The notes under the pieces: model-generated
Told to the model about the DNA's origin: nothing
What the model saw: only the letters and a program-made list of their open reading frames with translations
Database searches by the model: none
NCBI GenBank assembly: GCA_046728075.1
Contig: JBKPDV010000258.1
Span: forward strand, 1 to 13,775
DNA length: 13,775 nt
From: JBKPDV01 sp046728075
GTDB lineage: Bacteria; Acidobacteriota; Thermoanaerobaculia; UBA5066; Gp7-AA6
Direction of reading: 5' to 3'
In this document: piece by piece, positions 1 to 6,352 of the stretch
How positions within the stretch are numbered: the first letter of the stretch is position 1
Layout of the letters: each line of letters starts with the position of its first letter
Program-made: the position numbers and the translations under genes

Positions 1-55
1 CCCGACCCCCACGTCACGGTGTTCGTCGGCAGCGTCAGATGTGTATAAGAGACAG
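1..55 (+). other. Library adapter (Nextera/Tn5) at contig end, not genomic
   Basis: Positions 23-36 read TCGTCGGCAGCGTC and positions 37-55 read AGATGTGTATAAGAGACAG, which together are the Illumina Nextera read-1 adapter including the 19-base Tn5 mosaic end. Genomic sequence therefore starts at about 56. Positions 1-22 sit where the i5 index and P5 sequence would lie. They resemble P5 only weakly, as expected of low-quality read-through bases, and I cannot place them. The gene running off this end is truncated by the library or assembly, not by a biological event. Confidence 0.97.
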
Positions 56-56
56 G

Positions 57-2453
57 GTTTTTCCCCAGCCCCTTCAGGGTGTCCTGGTCTTCTTCGCTGA
101 CCTTGTCGACCTGAATCCGAATCGCGGGGCGCGGCGCGAACAGCCTCACGTCCTCATCGGCAAACGGCTCGTTCCACTTCTGGAGCGGCGAGAGGTCGTC
201 GAGAATCCAGAAAGCGCGCCCCTGAGTCGCCACGACCAGGTCGTCGTTCTTGACGGCGAGATCGGTGATCGGCACCGCGGGAAGGTTGCGCTGAAACGCC
301 CTCCAGTGCGCTCCACCGTCGAAGGAGATGTAGAGGCCCGTCTCGGTCCCCGCGTAGAGAAGCCCGGAACGTGTCCGATCTTCCCGCACGACGCGCGTGA
401 AGGCCCCGTCCGGAATCCCGCCGTCGATCTTCGTCCAGGTCTTTCCGTAGTCGGCGGTCTTGTAGAGATACGGCCGGTTGTCGTCCCATTTGTACATCGT
501 CGCCGCGAGAAACGCCGCGCCCTTCTGATGAGGGGAAGCGTCGATCGCGTTGACCTGGATCCACTCGGGTATGCCCCTGGGCGTCACGTTCTGCCAGTTC
601 TTCCCGCCGTCGCGCGTAACGTGGACGAGGCCGTCGTCGGACCCCGTCCAGATCACTCCGGGCTCGAGCGGGGACTCCGCGATCGCGAAGATCGTGTCGT
701 AGACGTCGACCCCCACGTTGTCCTTGGTGATCGGCCCGCCGTCGTCTCCCTGCTTGGCCGGGTCGTTGCGGGTCAGGTCGGGGCTGATCTCTTTCCAGGT
801 CTGACCCTGGTCGCGGCTCTCGAGCAGCTTTTGCGAGGCATGGTAGAGGACCTTCGAATCGTGGATCGAAAGGAGAAGCGGAGCGTTCCAGTTGAACCGA
901 TACCGGAACTGGCGAGGCGGTTTTCCCGATTGAAGCTGGGGCCACGCGGCGATGTTGCGCTGTTGGCGCGTGTGATGGTCATAGCGGGTGATCAGGCCGA
1001 AATAGTCGCCCGCATAAACGATCTCCGGATCCTTCAGGTCGGGCGCGATCCAGCCCGCCTCACCGCCCCCGACGGGATACCAATCCGTGATGTCGATCGC
1101 CGCGCCGGGAACTCCGGAAGGAATCGCGACCGTCGAGTTGTCCTGCTGCGCCCCGTAGAGCCAGTACGGGAAACGGTTGTCCGTCGCCACCCGGTAGAAC
1201 TGGGCGGTGGGCTGATTGTTCTGGGTGGACCAGGTCTTCCCGCCGTTGAAGGAGATCGCCGCGCCGCCGTCGTTGCCGAGGATCATGCGGTCGGAATCGT
1301 CCGGGTCGATCCAGAGGTCGTGGTTGTCGCCGTGCGGCACGCGAAGGTTCGAAAAATTCTTTCCGGCGTCCGTCGACTTGTGCATGTCCACGTTGGGCAG
1401 GTAGACCGTATCGGCGTGCTTGGGATCCAGATAGACCCAGGAGTAATACCAGGCACGCTCCCGGATCTTGTGCTCGTCGTTGACGTGCGTCCACTTCTTG
1501 CCGCCGTCGTCGCTGCGGTAAAGGCCCCCCTTCTTCTTCGCTTCGAGGAAGGCAAAGATCCGATCGGGCCGGGCGGCGGAGACCGCCACGCCGATCTTGC
1601 CCAGGAGCTCGTCCGGCAGTCCTTCGGCGCTCTCTTTGCTCTTGCTTTCCTTGCCCGTCAGCTTTTTCCAGGTCTCGCCGCCGTCGGTCGATTTCCAGAG
1701 GCTGCTCCCCGGACCGCCGCTGACCAGTTCCCACGGGTGTCGCACGACCTGCCAGAAGCCCGCGTACAGGATGCGGGGGTTGTTCGGATCCATCGCGAGG
1801 TCGCTCGCGCCGGTCTTGTCGTCGACGTAGAGGATCTTCTTCCACGTCTTCCCTCCATCCTCGGAACGGAAGATGCCTCGCTCGGCGTTCGCGGCCCAGG
1901 CATGCCCCTGCGCGGCGACGAATACAATGTCTGGATTGTTAGGGTGAATCCGGATCCGGGCGATCTGCCGCGTGTCGCGCAGGCCCACGTTCTTCCAGCT
2001 CGCTCCTCCGTCCGTCGACTTGTAGACGCCGTCGCCGTGGGAGAAATTGCCTCGGATCGGCTCCTCCCCCATGCCGACGTAGAGAACGTTCGGATCCGAT
2101 TCGGCGACGGCGATCGCCCCCACGGATCCTGTCTTGAAGTCCTTGTCGGAAACGGGCTCCCAGTTGGAGCCTCCGTCGGTCGTCTTCCAGACGCCGCCAC
2201 CCGTGCCGCCGAAGTAGTAGGTCAGCGGCTGATGCCGAACCCCCGTGACCGCCGTCGAGCGGCCCCCGCGATACGGGCCGATGTTTCGAAACTCGAGGCC
2301 CGGAAAGAGATCGGCGAAGAGCCTGGCTTCTTCCTTCGACGCGTTTTCCTTCGACGCGGGCGCCTTTTTCGGCGTCGCGGCACGCAGGGATTCCGCGCCG
2401 AGGCTGGCCCAGAGAGCGGCTCCAAAAAGCAGAGTTTTAGCGACAGTCTTCAC
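57..2453 (-). CDS. Exported sortilin/VPS10-like BNR-repeat protein, 3'-truncated
   Basis: Open reading frame of 799 complete codons that runs into the adapter, so the C-terminus is missing. The start is a GTG at 2453 behind a GGGGGAG Shine-Dalgarno. It opens with a signal peptide (hydrophobic residues 5-19, cleavage likely near residue 20-26) and a Lys/Ala linker. At least eleven Asp boxes (S/T-x-D-x-G-x-x-W) follow, near residues 90, 148, 198, 257, 316, 363, 404, 548, 615, 669 and 713; examples are KSTDGGASW and RSEDGGKTW. Such repeats build the beta-propellers of sortilin/Vps10-type and 'WD40/YVTN/BNR-like' proteins. Bacterial relatives, from memory, are about 1000-1100 residues, so perhaps 250-300 residues are lost. 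The protein is probably periplasmic, outer-membrane associated or secreted. Its substrate is unknown; annotations as glycosyl hydrolase for this family are not supported by catalytic residues seen here. Confidence 0.9.
2331..2358. repeat. Two-copy 15-bp tandem repeat inside the BNR gene
   Basis: The 13-base string TTCCTTCGACGCG occurs at 2331-2343 and again at 2346-2358, a period of 15. On the minus strand it encodes a repeated Ala-Ser-Lys-Glu unit (residues about 33-42) in the linker after the signal peptide. This looks like simple slippage in a flexible linker. Confidence 0.75.
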
Positions 2454-2495
2454 GGCTCCCCCTTTGGAAAGAATCCGATTGCTTGCGAGCCCGGG

Positions 2496-2501
2496 AGTAT
2501 A
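2496..2501 (-). promoter_or_regulatory. Possible -10 element for the BNR gene
   Basis: The minus strand reads TATACT here, 43 bases before the GTG start. No convincing -35 lies 16-18 bases upstream. The gap to the preceding co-directional gene is about 100 bases and shows no terminator, so the BNR gene could be transcribed from this site, with the upstream lipoprotein gene, or both. Confidence 0.25.
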
Positions 2502-2555
2502 TCCAGAGCGATCTCGTTCGACGTCCCGCTGGATGAAGGCCGGACTTGCGCGGAC

Positions 2556-3140
2556 CTACGGCCCGAAATCGAGTTTGACGGTGTGCGCCCGCGATCGCGA
2601 GATCGAACCGGACGCGTCGAGCCCGACAGGCAAGAGCAGAACCTTCGCGCCCGCCGAGCCCGCAACGGCGACCGTGAACTTCAGCTCGATCGAGACCGAC
2701 TTCATCGCCAGAGGCGGATCCCCCTTGGCGGCCTGCGCCACGCCGATCTTGGCCAGATGAATCGCCTGGGCGAGCGCCTCCTTGAGCGTTTCCTCGGCCA
2801 AGAGCGTGCGGACCTTCGGAATCGCCGGCGGCTTCATGTCGAGCTCGAGAGTCGAAGCCGTATCCGACGAGGCGCTGCCTCCGACGGCGATCACGAGGTA
2901 ACGCACCTGCCCTCCGGCCGAACGGGAGACCGTCGTCTGGAGCTTCACCGTGATCGCCCTGAGGGCGGGGAATCCGGGAACGTCTCGAGTTTCCGCCTCG
3001 ACGATGACGTCACGAACCGCATCGATCACCGCCGCCAGTTCCGCGTCATCCGGCTTCGAGCTCACCCCAGGCGCCCCCGCCGTCGCGCAAGCCCATACCG
3101 AAAGAGACACAGCAACCAGAAGCAGAAGGGATCTCTTCAT
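2556..3140 (-). CDS. Lipoprotein with two tandem trypco2-like domains
   Basis: 194 residues, starting at ATG 3140 behind GGGAGTC. The open frame continues upstream, but only this start places a signal peptide at the N-terminus. Residues 1-18 are a lipoprotein signal (KR, then a hydrophobic run, then VWAC with Cys18 as the lipidation site; Trp at -2 is unusual). The rest is an internal duplication. Residues 33-105 and 114-193 each start with an amphipathic helix (AAVIDAVRDVI; LKEALAQAI), followed by beta strands with the pattern VKLQTTV / IELKFTV, a G-rich turn, and an ending like STLELDMKP / AHTVKLDFGP. From memory this is the layout of trypco2 (trypsin-co-occurring domain 2), a small alpha/beta domain linked to protease-centred conflict systems. 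Function is unknown. A lipidated tandem form would sit at the cell envelope. No catalytic residues are evident. Same strand as the BNR gene, 102 bases upstream of it. Confidence 0.85.
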   Translation of the reverse strand: MKRSLLLLVAVSLSVWACATAGAPGVSSKPDDAELAAVIDAVRDVIVEAETRDVPGFPALRAITVKLQTTVSRSAGGQVRYLVIAVGGSASSDTASTLELDMKPPAIPKVRTLLAEETLKEALAQAIHLAKIGVAQAAKGDPPLAMKSVSIELKFTVAVAGSAGAKVLLLPVGLDASGSISRSRAHTVKLDFGP

Positions 3141-3180
3141 CGCTGACTCCCGGTTTTTTAGAGAGAGCGTTCCTGGCGGC

Positions 3181-3186
3181 AGTATA
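3181..3186 (-). promoter_or_regulatory. Candidate -10 box for the trypco2-like lipoprotein
   Basis: The minus strand reads TATACT, matching TATAAT at five of six positions, 40 bases before the ATG at 3140. A possible -35 (TTGTGC) lies 19 bases upstream, a loose spacing. It would give a leader of about 35 bases. Confidence 0.35.
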
Positions 3187-3244
3187 CCGGCGGACCCTCG
3201 ACCAAGCACAAAGTACAGTACAGATCTGACGCTATCGTCGCTTT

Positions 3245-3264
3245 GACCATGGCCCGGCATGGTC
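3245..3264. promoter_or_regulatory. 7-bp inverted repeat, possible operator
   Basis: GACCATG at 3245-3251 and CATGGTC at 3258-3264 are perfect inverted arms around a 6-base spacer (GCCCGG). There is no T-run on either side, so it does not look like a terminator. Its place in a divergent promoter region would suit a dimeric regulator site, but a dyad this short can arise by chance. Confidence 0.3.
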
Positions 3265-3373
3265 GCTGTTGATGAACTCCTTTCGAAGCGTGAGGACGGC
3301 CTCTCCGTGTCCGTGAGCCTCATCCGGACGCTGTGAGACCATCGAGAGATACTCCGAATGCGAGGCCATTGAG

Positions 3374-3847
3374 ATGCGGCTATCAATCCTGATCGGATGC
3401 CGAAGCGATCTCGCGTTCGCGGCTTTGGTTCTTTGTGCCGCACGGATGGCCGGCTGCTCCCCACACACGACGCCGGCCCAGGACACCGCGGTTCCGGCCG
3501 AAGACATCTCTCCCGCGGCAGCTCCAGCGGCCCCGGTACCGACGCATCGACTGACCATCGACAAGGCCGGCTCGGTAACCGCGGTTGAGCAGGGCGATTT
3601 CATCGAGATCCGGCTGGATGAGAAGGAACCGGCCGACGGAATCTGGCGCCGGTCGCGTCAATCGGGGGATGCGCGTATCGAGTCCCGGGGCGAGCCAGTG
3701 CTCGCGAGAGACGAGACGGGGATCCATCGCGTCTTTCGCTTCCGCGCCCTGGGCATCGGCAGGCTCGAGCTCGCATTTGCCTTCCACGCGCCGCCCGAAG
3801 CGCGAGAGCCCCGGCAGGTCGTGACGTTCCGGTTCGTGGTCAAGTGA
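3374..3847 (+). CDS. Putative chagasin-like (I42) inhibitor lipoprotein
   Basis: 157 residues from ATG 3374; the Shine-Dalgarno is poor. Residues 1-28 look like a lipoprotein signal ending in MAGC (Cys28), although Arg24 inside the hydrophobic part is atypical. Residues 29-57 are an Ala/Pro linker. Residues 58-157 follow the chagasin layout: a strand ending in the V-x-x-G-D-x-I-x-I-x-L pattern (70-81), a loop with Trp91 where the family has NPTTG-Y-x-W (here EPADGIW), a segment RDETGIHRVFRFRALGIG (112-129) matching the GxxG...F-x-F-x-A-x-x-x-G region, and a final P-x-x-VVTFRFVV strand. Known I42 proteins inhibit papain-type cysteine proteases. The inhibitory loops are diverged here and the RPW loop is absent, so binding to the usual target is doubtful. 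Divergent from the trypco2-like lipoprotein. Confidence 0.65.
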   Translation: MRLSILIGCRSDLAFAALVLCAARMAGCSPHTTPAQDTAVPAEDISPAAAPAAPVPTHRLTIDKAGSVTAVEQGDFIEIRLDEKEPADGIWRRSRQSGDARIESRGEPVLARDETGIHRVFRFRALGIGRLELAFAFHAPPEAREPRQVVTFRFVVK

Positions 3848-3848
3848 A

Positions 3849-3871
3849 GGCCCGGCCTGTTCGGCCGCGCC
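3849..3871 (+). terminator. GC-rich hairpin right after the chagasin-like gene
   Basis: GGCCCGGCC and GGCCGCGCC can pair over nine positions with one C-C mismatch around a TGTTC loop, starting two bases after the stop codon. No T-tract follows, so it is either a U-less terminator or a transcript-stabilising stem between two convergent genes. Confidence 0.4.
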
Positions 3872-3911
3872 TCGTCGCCCGCGCCTCCAAAGCTCTCGAC
3901 CCGCCTCACAC

Positions 3912-3923
3912 CGCCGATCGGCG
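3912..3923. repeat. 12-bp perfect palindrome beside the matrixin stop codon
   Basis: CGCCGATCGGCG is self-complementary and directly abuts the minus-strand stop codon at 3924-3926. As RNA it could only form a four-base stem. It may contribute to 3'-end structure between the convergent genes or be a chance GC palindrome. Confidence 0.3.
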
Positions 3924-5030
3924 CTAGTTCACGCGGATGGGTGTGTACGTTGCGTTGTTCGATTCGACCGACTCGCGGATCGCACCGTTGTCATCGATGA
4001 TCACGCCGAGCCAATAGTTCGTGCCGGAAGTGAGATCACTGGGGATGACGAGGTTGACCGTCGTCGTGAAGACGTTGTCGCGGCTCAGACTGAAGACCGC
4101 GCTGCCGATCTTGCGGTCGAAGGTGGTGATCAGGTCATTGGTCGAAATGTAGTAGCCGACCTGAATTCCGGTCTGCGTGTCTGCGCCGTTGTTCTCGTAG
4201 GTAAACTCCGCGCGAACCGTCTGTCCGCGATTGACGCGGTAGCCCGTCTCTCCATTGACGTCGACCGTCGGTAGGACGGCGCCCGCGTTGTCGTAGATGA
4301 CGGTTTTCGTGTGATCGCTGTACTCGCCCGAGGCGCCGCTGTATTTCCAATGCACGACAGCGACGTCTTCCCAGGCCGGAGAGCGGGCGCCGTAAAGGAA
4401 AATCGATCCGTCGGCGGCATCCTCGCCTGTGTAGGCCGTCGCCGTCGAACCATTGACGTGTATGTGCTCGAAATCATTTCCCATGATGTTGTACTCGGTG
4501 TTCACGTGGTTGAGGATCAGCCCATGGCCGAGTTCATGGGCGCCCGTCGTCTGGATCGCCCGGAGCGAGCCGGTGTAACGAATGAGGGACGACTTGACCG
4601 TGTCTGCCGTCCATTGAAAGGGCGTGCCGTAATCGTAAATCACATCGACCTCGTCCATGTGGACATGGTCTCCAAAAAACCAGTAGCAGGTCCAGTACTG
4701 GTAGGCGATCGCCGGCGCGCCGGAAAGGATCGAGCCGGTGCCGCCCCAGACTTCGTTCTGACCGTTATTGCGGCCGACACCGCCGGAGTCCATGGCGATC
4801 GTGTAGCGAAAATTGCTCGGGTTCCGATTGAACTTGTTGACCGTATCTCGGATCCCGTTCTCCCAGTATCCCGAAGGGAAGCTCACCGTGCTGGCATTCA
4901 TCGTCTGGGTGCTCGAGCCAAACTTGATTGCGTGGCCCAGACAGCTCTTGTAGCTATACGCCGAGGCCAATTCCGGCGCGCCGAGGATGGCGCCGCAGGC
5001 AGCCAGAGTCGCGAGTATCTTCATCTTCAT
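3924..5030 (-). CDS. Secreted matrixin-like zinc metalloprotease with CARDB-like tail
   Basis: 368 residues from ATG 5030, preceded by GGAG eight bases upstream. Residues 1-24 are a signal peptide (cleavage after LASA). The catalytic domain spans about 25-215: H165-E166-L-G-H169-x5-H175 supplies three zinc-binding histidines and the general-base glutamate, and YNIMG (Met183) is a plausible Met-turn. This is the metzincin arrangement, most like matrixins (M10), except that the usual glycine at the eighth position of HExxHxxGxxH is Ile172. Residues about 255-366 resemble a CARDB/Ig-like adhesion module (FTYENNGADTQTGIQVGYYIS; NYWLGVIIDDNG; ESVESNN). It probably degrades extracellular or surface protein. 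It is the second gene of an operon, 60 bases after the NTR-like gene. No clear propeptide cysteine switch is seen. Confidence 0.9.
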   Translation of the reverse strand: MKMKILATLAACGAILGAPELASAYSYKSCLGHAIKFGSSTQTMNASTVSFPSGYWENGIRDTVNKFNRNPSNFRYTIAMDSGGVGRNNGQNEVWGGTGSILSGAPAIAYQYWTCYWFFGDHVHMDEVDVIYDYGTPFQWTADTVKSSLIRYTGSLRAIQTTGAHELGHGLILNHVNTEYNIMGNDFEHIHVNGSTATAYTGEDAADGSIFLYGARSPAWEDVAVVHWKYSGASGEYSDHTKTVIYDNAGAVLPTVDVNGETGYRVNRGQTVRAEFTYENNGADTQTGIQVGYYISTNDLITTFDRKIGSAVFSLSRDNVFTTTVNLVIPSDLTSGTNYWLGVIIDDNGAIRESVESNNATYTPIRVN

Positions 5031-5090
5031 GGCGCTTTCTCCGTTCGGTTGTGCATGTCTGAAATGCCCATCGGCAAAGGCACTCTCCTC

Positions 5091-6122
5091 CTACTTGCGG
5101 ATCACGGGGTCGTAACCGTTCTGCTCGAGAGCCTTGTATTCGTCCGCGCTTCCCGGTGCCATTGGCGGCGGCGCCGGCGGTGCAAGCCGCTGGGGCGCGG
5201 CCAGGCTCACTTTGGCTGCGATGATCTCCGCAGCGGGATCGATACTGCGCACCTCCGTAGGCTTGCGTTTGCTGGCCGTCACGAGTCGCTGAGTGACCCC
5301 AATGAACTCGGACAGCGCGATTGGACCCGCGGGAACAGCCGGTGTCACTTCCCCTTGTGTGGCCGGCGCGGTCGGACTGGTTGCGCCCGCTCCTCCTGCA
5401 CTGCCTGACGATGCCGCGTCTCCGGCGTCGCTCCCTTTTTCCGAGACCGGGAACTCTTCCGTGAGCTCGAGGTATTTGGGCGCCTCTGCTTCGTAGCGGC
5501 GGCGCGCATCCTCCACAGAGATCTTCTGCGACTTGAGTTGTTCCGCGACCTCCGGGTTCTTCATCAGGTCATCAAATTTCGGCGTCGGGAATTGCACCGT
5601 CTGAAATGGCTTCGGCGGCAATCCCCGAGAAACGATCGTCGACTTCAGGATGGCCCGCACCGGGGAGCCATGAGTATCGAAGACCTGCTCGTTCAAGACG
5701 CGAAAACGGCCGTACTCACAAAACACGAGGGGACACGACGCGTCATTTGTGTTCGCCACGAAGAGGAGATCCTGGTCCCCCTTCTGAATGACGGGAACAC
5801 CGGTGACGGACAGGAAGCGGCCGCGACCGTCCGAGCCGCCCACCAGGCGCATCGTGATCTCCTTGCCAGGAGCCTTGCCTCGCAGCACCTGGCTGATCCG
5901 GTACGTCACGATGGTGTACGGAATGACGCCTTCGCCTTTGTCTCCTCGTGCATTTCGATAGGCAACCTTTTCCGCGGTTCCGATGAAAACCAGATTCGAT
6001 TGCTCGACAAGCTGAGCCAGGTCGCCCGCCCGGCCTTTATCCATGGGGCTGTGAGCGGAGGCGCTCGAGCTCATGCAGGCTGCGACGACCGCCATGACGA
6101 TCAGAAGAGATTTGCTCTGCAT
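5091..6122 (-). CDS. Exported protein with NTR/TIMP-like N-terminal domain, function unknown
   Basis: 343 residues from ATG 6122. An in-frame ATG at 6179 exists, but 6122 has AGGAGA six bases upstream and puts the signal peptide first (residues 1-23, cleavage after SASA). Residues 34-145 follow a beta-rich pattern known from many unannotated exported bacterial proteins: LVEQSNLVFIGTAEKV, then YTIVTYRISQVLRGK, a GG-x-x-x-G-x-F-x-x-x-x-G-x-P segment (95-110), and GDQDLLFV. I read this as an OB/NTR-like (TIMP-type) barrel, but this is pattern-based. Cys130 and Cys135 could form a disulfide. Residues 146-227 are charged, 228-268 are an Ala/Gly/Ser/Thr/Pro linker, and the C-terminus is Pro-rich and then charged. 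It is the first gene of the operon with the matrixin-like protease, which suggests a partner, chaperone or inhibitor role for that enzyme (inference). Confidence 0.85.
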   Translation of the reverse strand: MQSKSLLIVMAVVAACMSSSASAHSPMDKGRAGDLAQLVEQSNLVFIGTAEKVAYRNARGDKGEGVIPYTIVTYRISQVLRGKAPGKEITMRLVGGSDGRGRFLSVTGVPVIQKGDQDLLFVANTNDASCPLVFCEYGRFRVLNEQVFDTHGSPVRAILKSTIVSRGLPPKPFQTVQFPTPKFDDLMKNPEVAEQLKSQKISVEDARRRYEAEAPKYLELTEEFPVSEKGSDAGDAASSGSAGGAGATSPTAPATQGEVTPAVPAGPIALSEFIGVTQRLVTASKRKPTEVRSIDPAAEIIAAKVSLAAPQRLAPPAPPPMAPGSADEYKALEQNGYDPVIRK

Positions 6123-6352
6123 GCTGCTTCTCCTGAAAAAAAGGTTGACGGAGGTCACGCCTCCCGGGCTTCCGGGCAAGCAGGACCGCCTCTTTGGCTT
6201 TTAATCGCCTGGCAATCGGTAAAGGGCTAGGAAAAACGCGTTGATCGCCAAGCCGGTGCGCCAATCCCGGTCTGACCGACAAACCGCTAGCCTCTTCCGG
6301 GCTCTGGCGCGATCTATCGTTAGGCAAGGAGTTCTCCGGAGGACCAGCCGAC
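6123..6352. promoter_or_regulatory. Divergent intergenic region upstream of the protease operon and the large membrane protein
   Basis: This 230-base gap carries the leaders of both flanking genes. Next to the minus-strand gene is an AGGAGA ribosome site (plus-strand 6129-6134) and a small GC hairpin (CCCGG-GCTT-CCGGG at 6163-6176). Before the plus-strand gene is GGAGGA at 6338-6343. I found no convincing sigma70-type -35/-10 pair in either direction and no small gene. Confidence 0.5.

Larger units (their letters stand above)
3141..3373. promoter_or_regulatory. Divergent intergenic region between two lipoprotein genes
   Basis: This 233-base gap separates the minus-strand trypco2-like gene from the plus-strand chagasin-like gene, so it must carry promoters for both. 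It contains the TATACT box at 3181-3186 and an inverted repeat at 3245-3264. No credible promoter for the plus-strand gene was found by eye, and no small gene with a plausible start and ribosome site is visible. Confidence 0.5.

Noticed and set aside
1..22. Reading positions 1-22 as P5/i5 adapter sequence
   Set aside because: Only a weak, gapped resemblance to P5 is visible. The position fits, but the bases do not allow a firm call.
57..2453. BNR gene as a pseudogene because it lacks a stop codon
   Set aside because: The frame is intact up to the adapter junction. The missing end is a sequencing or assembly artefact.
39..3146. Plus-strand open frame of more than 1000 codons
   Set aside because: Its ATG is inside the library adapter and its product is Arg/Val/Pro-rich with no domain pattern. 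The opposite strand reads as the BNR and trypco2-like proteins. It is a GC-bias shadow.
3141..3464. Longer N-terminal form of the trypco2-like protein starting at 3464
   Set aside because: The added residues are not signal-like and would place the lipoprotein signal internally. ATG 3140 has a ribosome site and a normal lipoprotein start.
6123..6179. Upstream in-frame start (ATG 6179) for the NTR-like protein
   Set aside because: It would bury the signal peptide behind 19 residues and lacks a good ribosome site, whereas ATG 6122 has AGGAGA at proper spacing.
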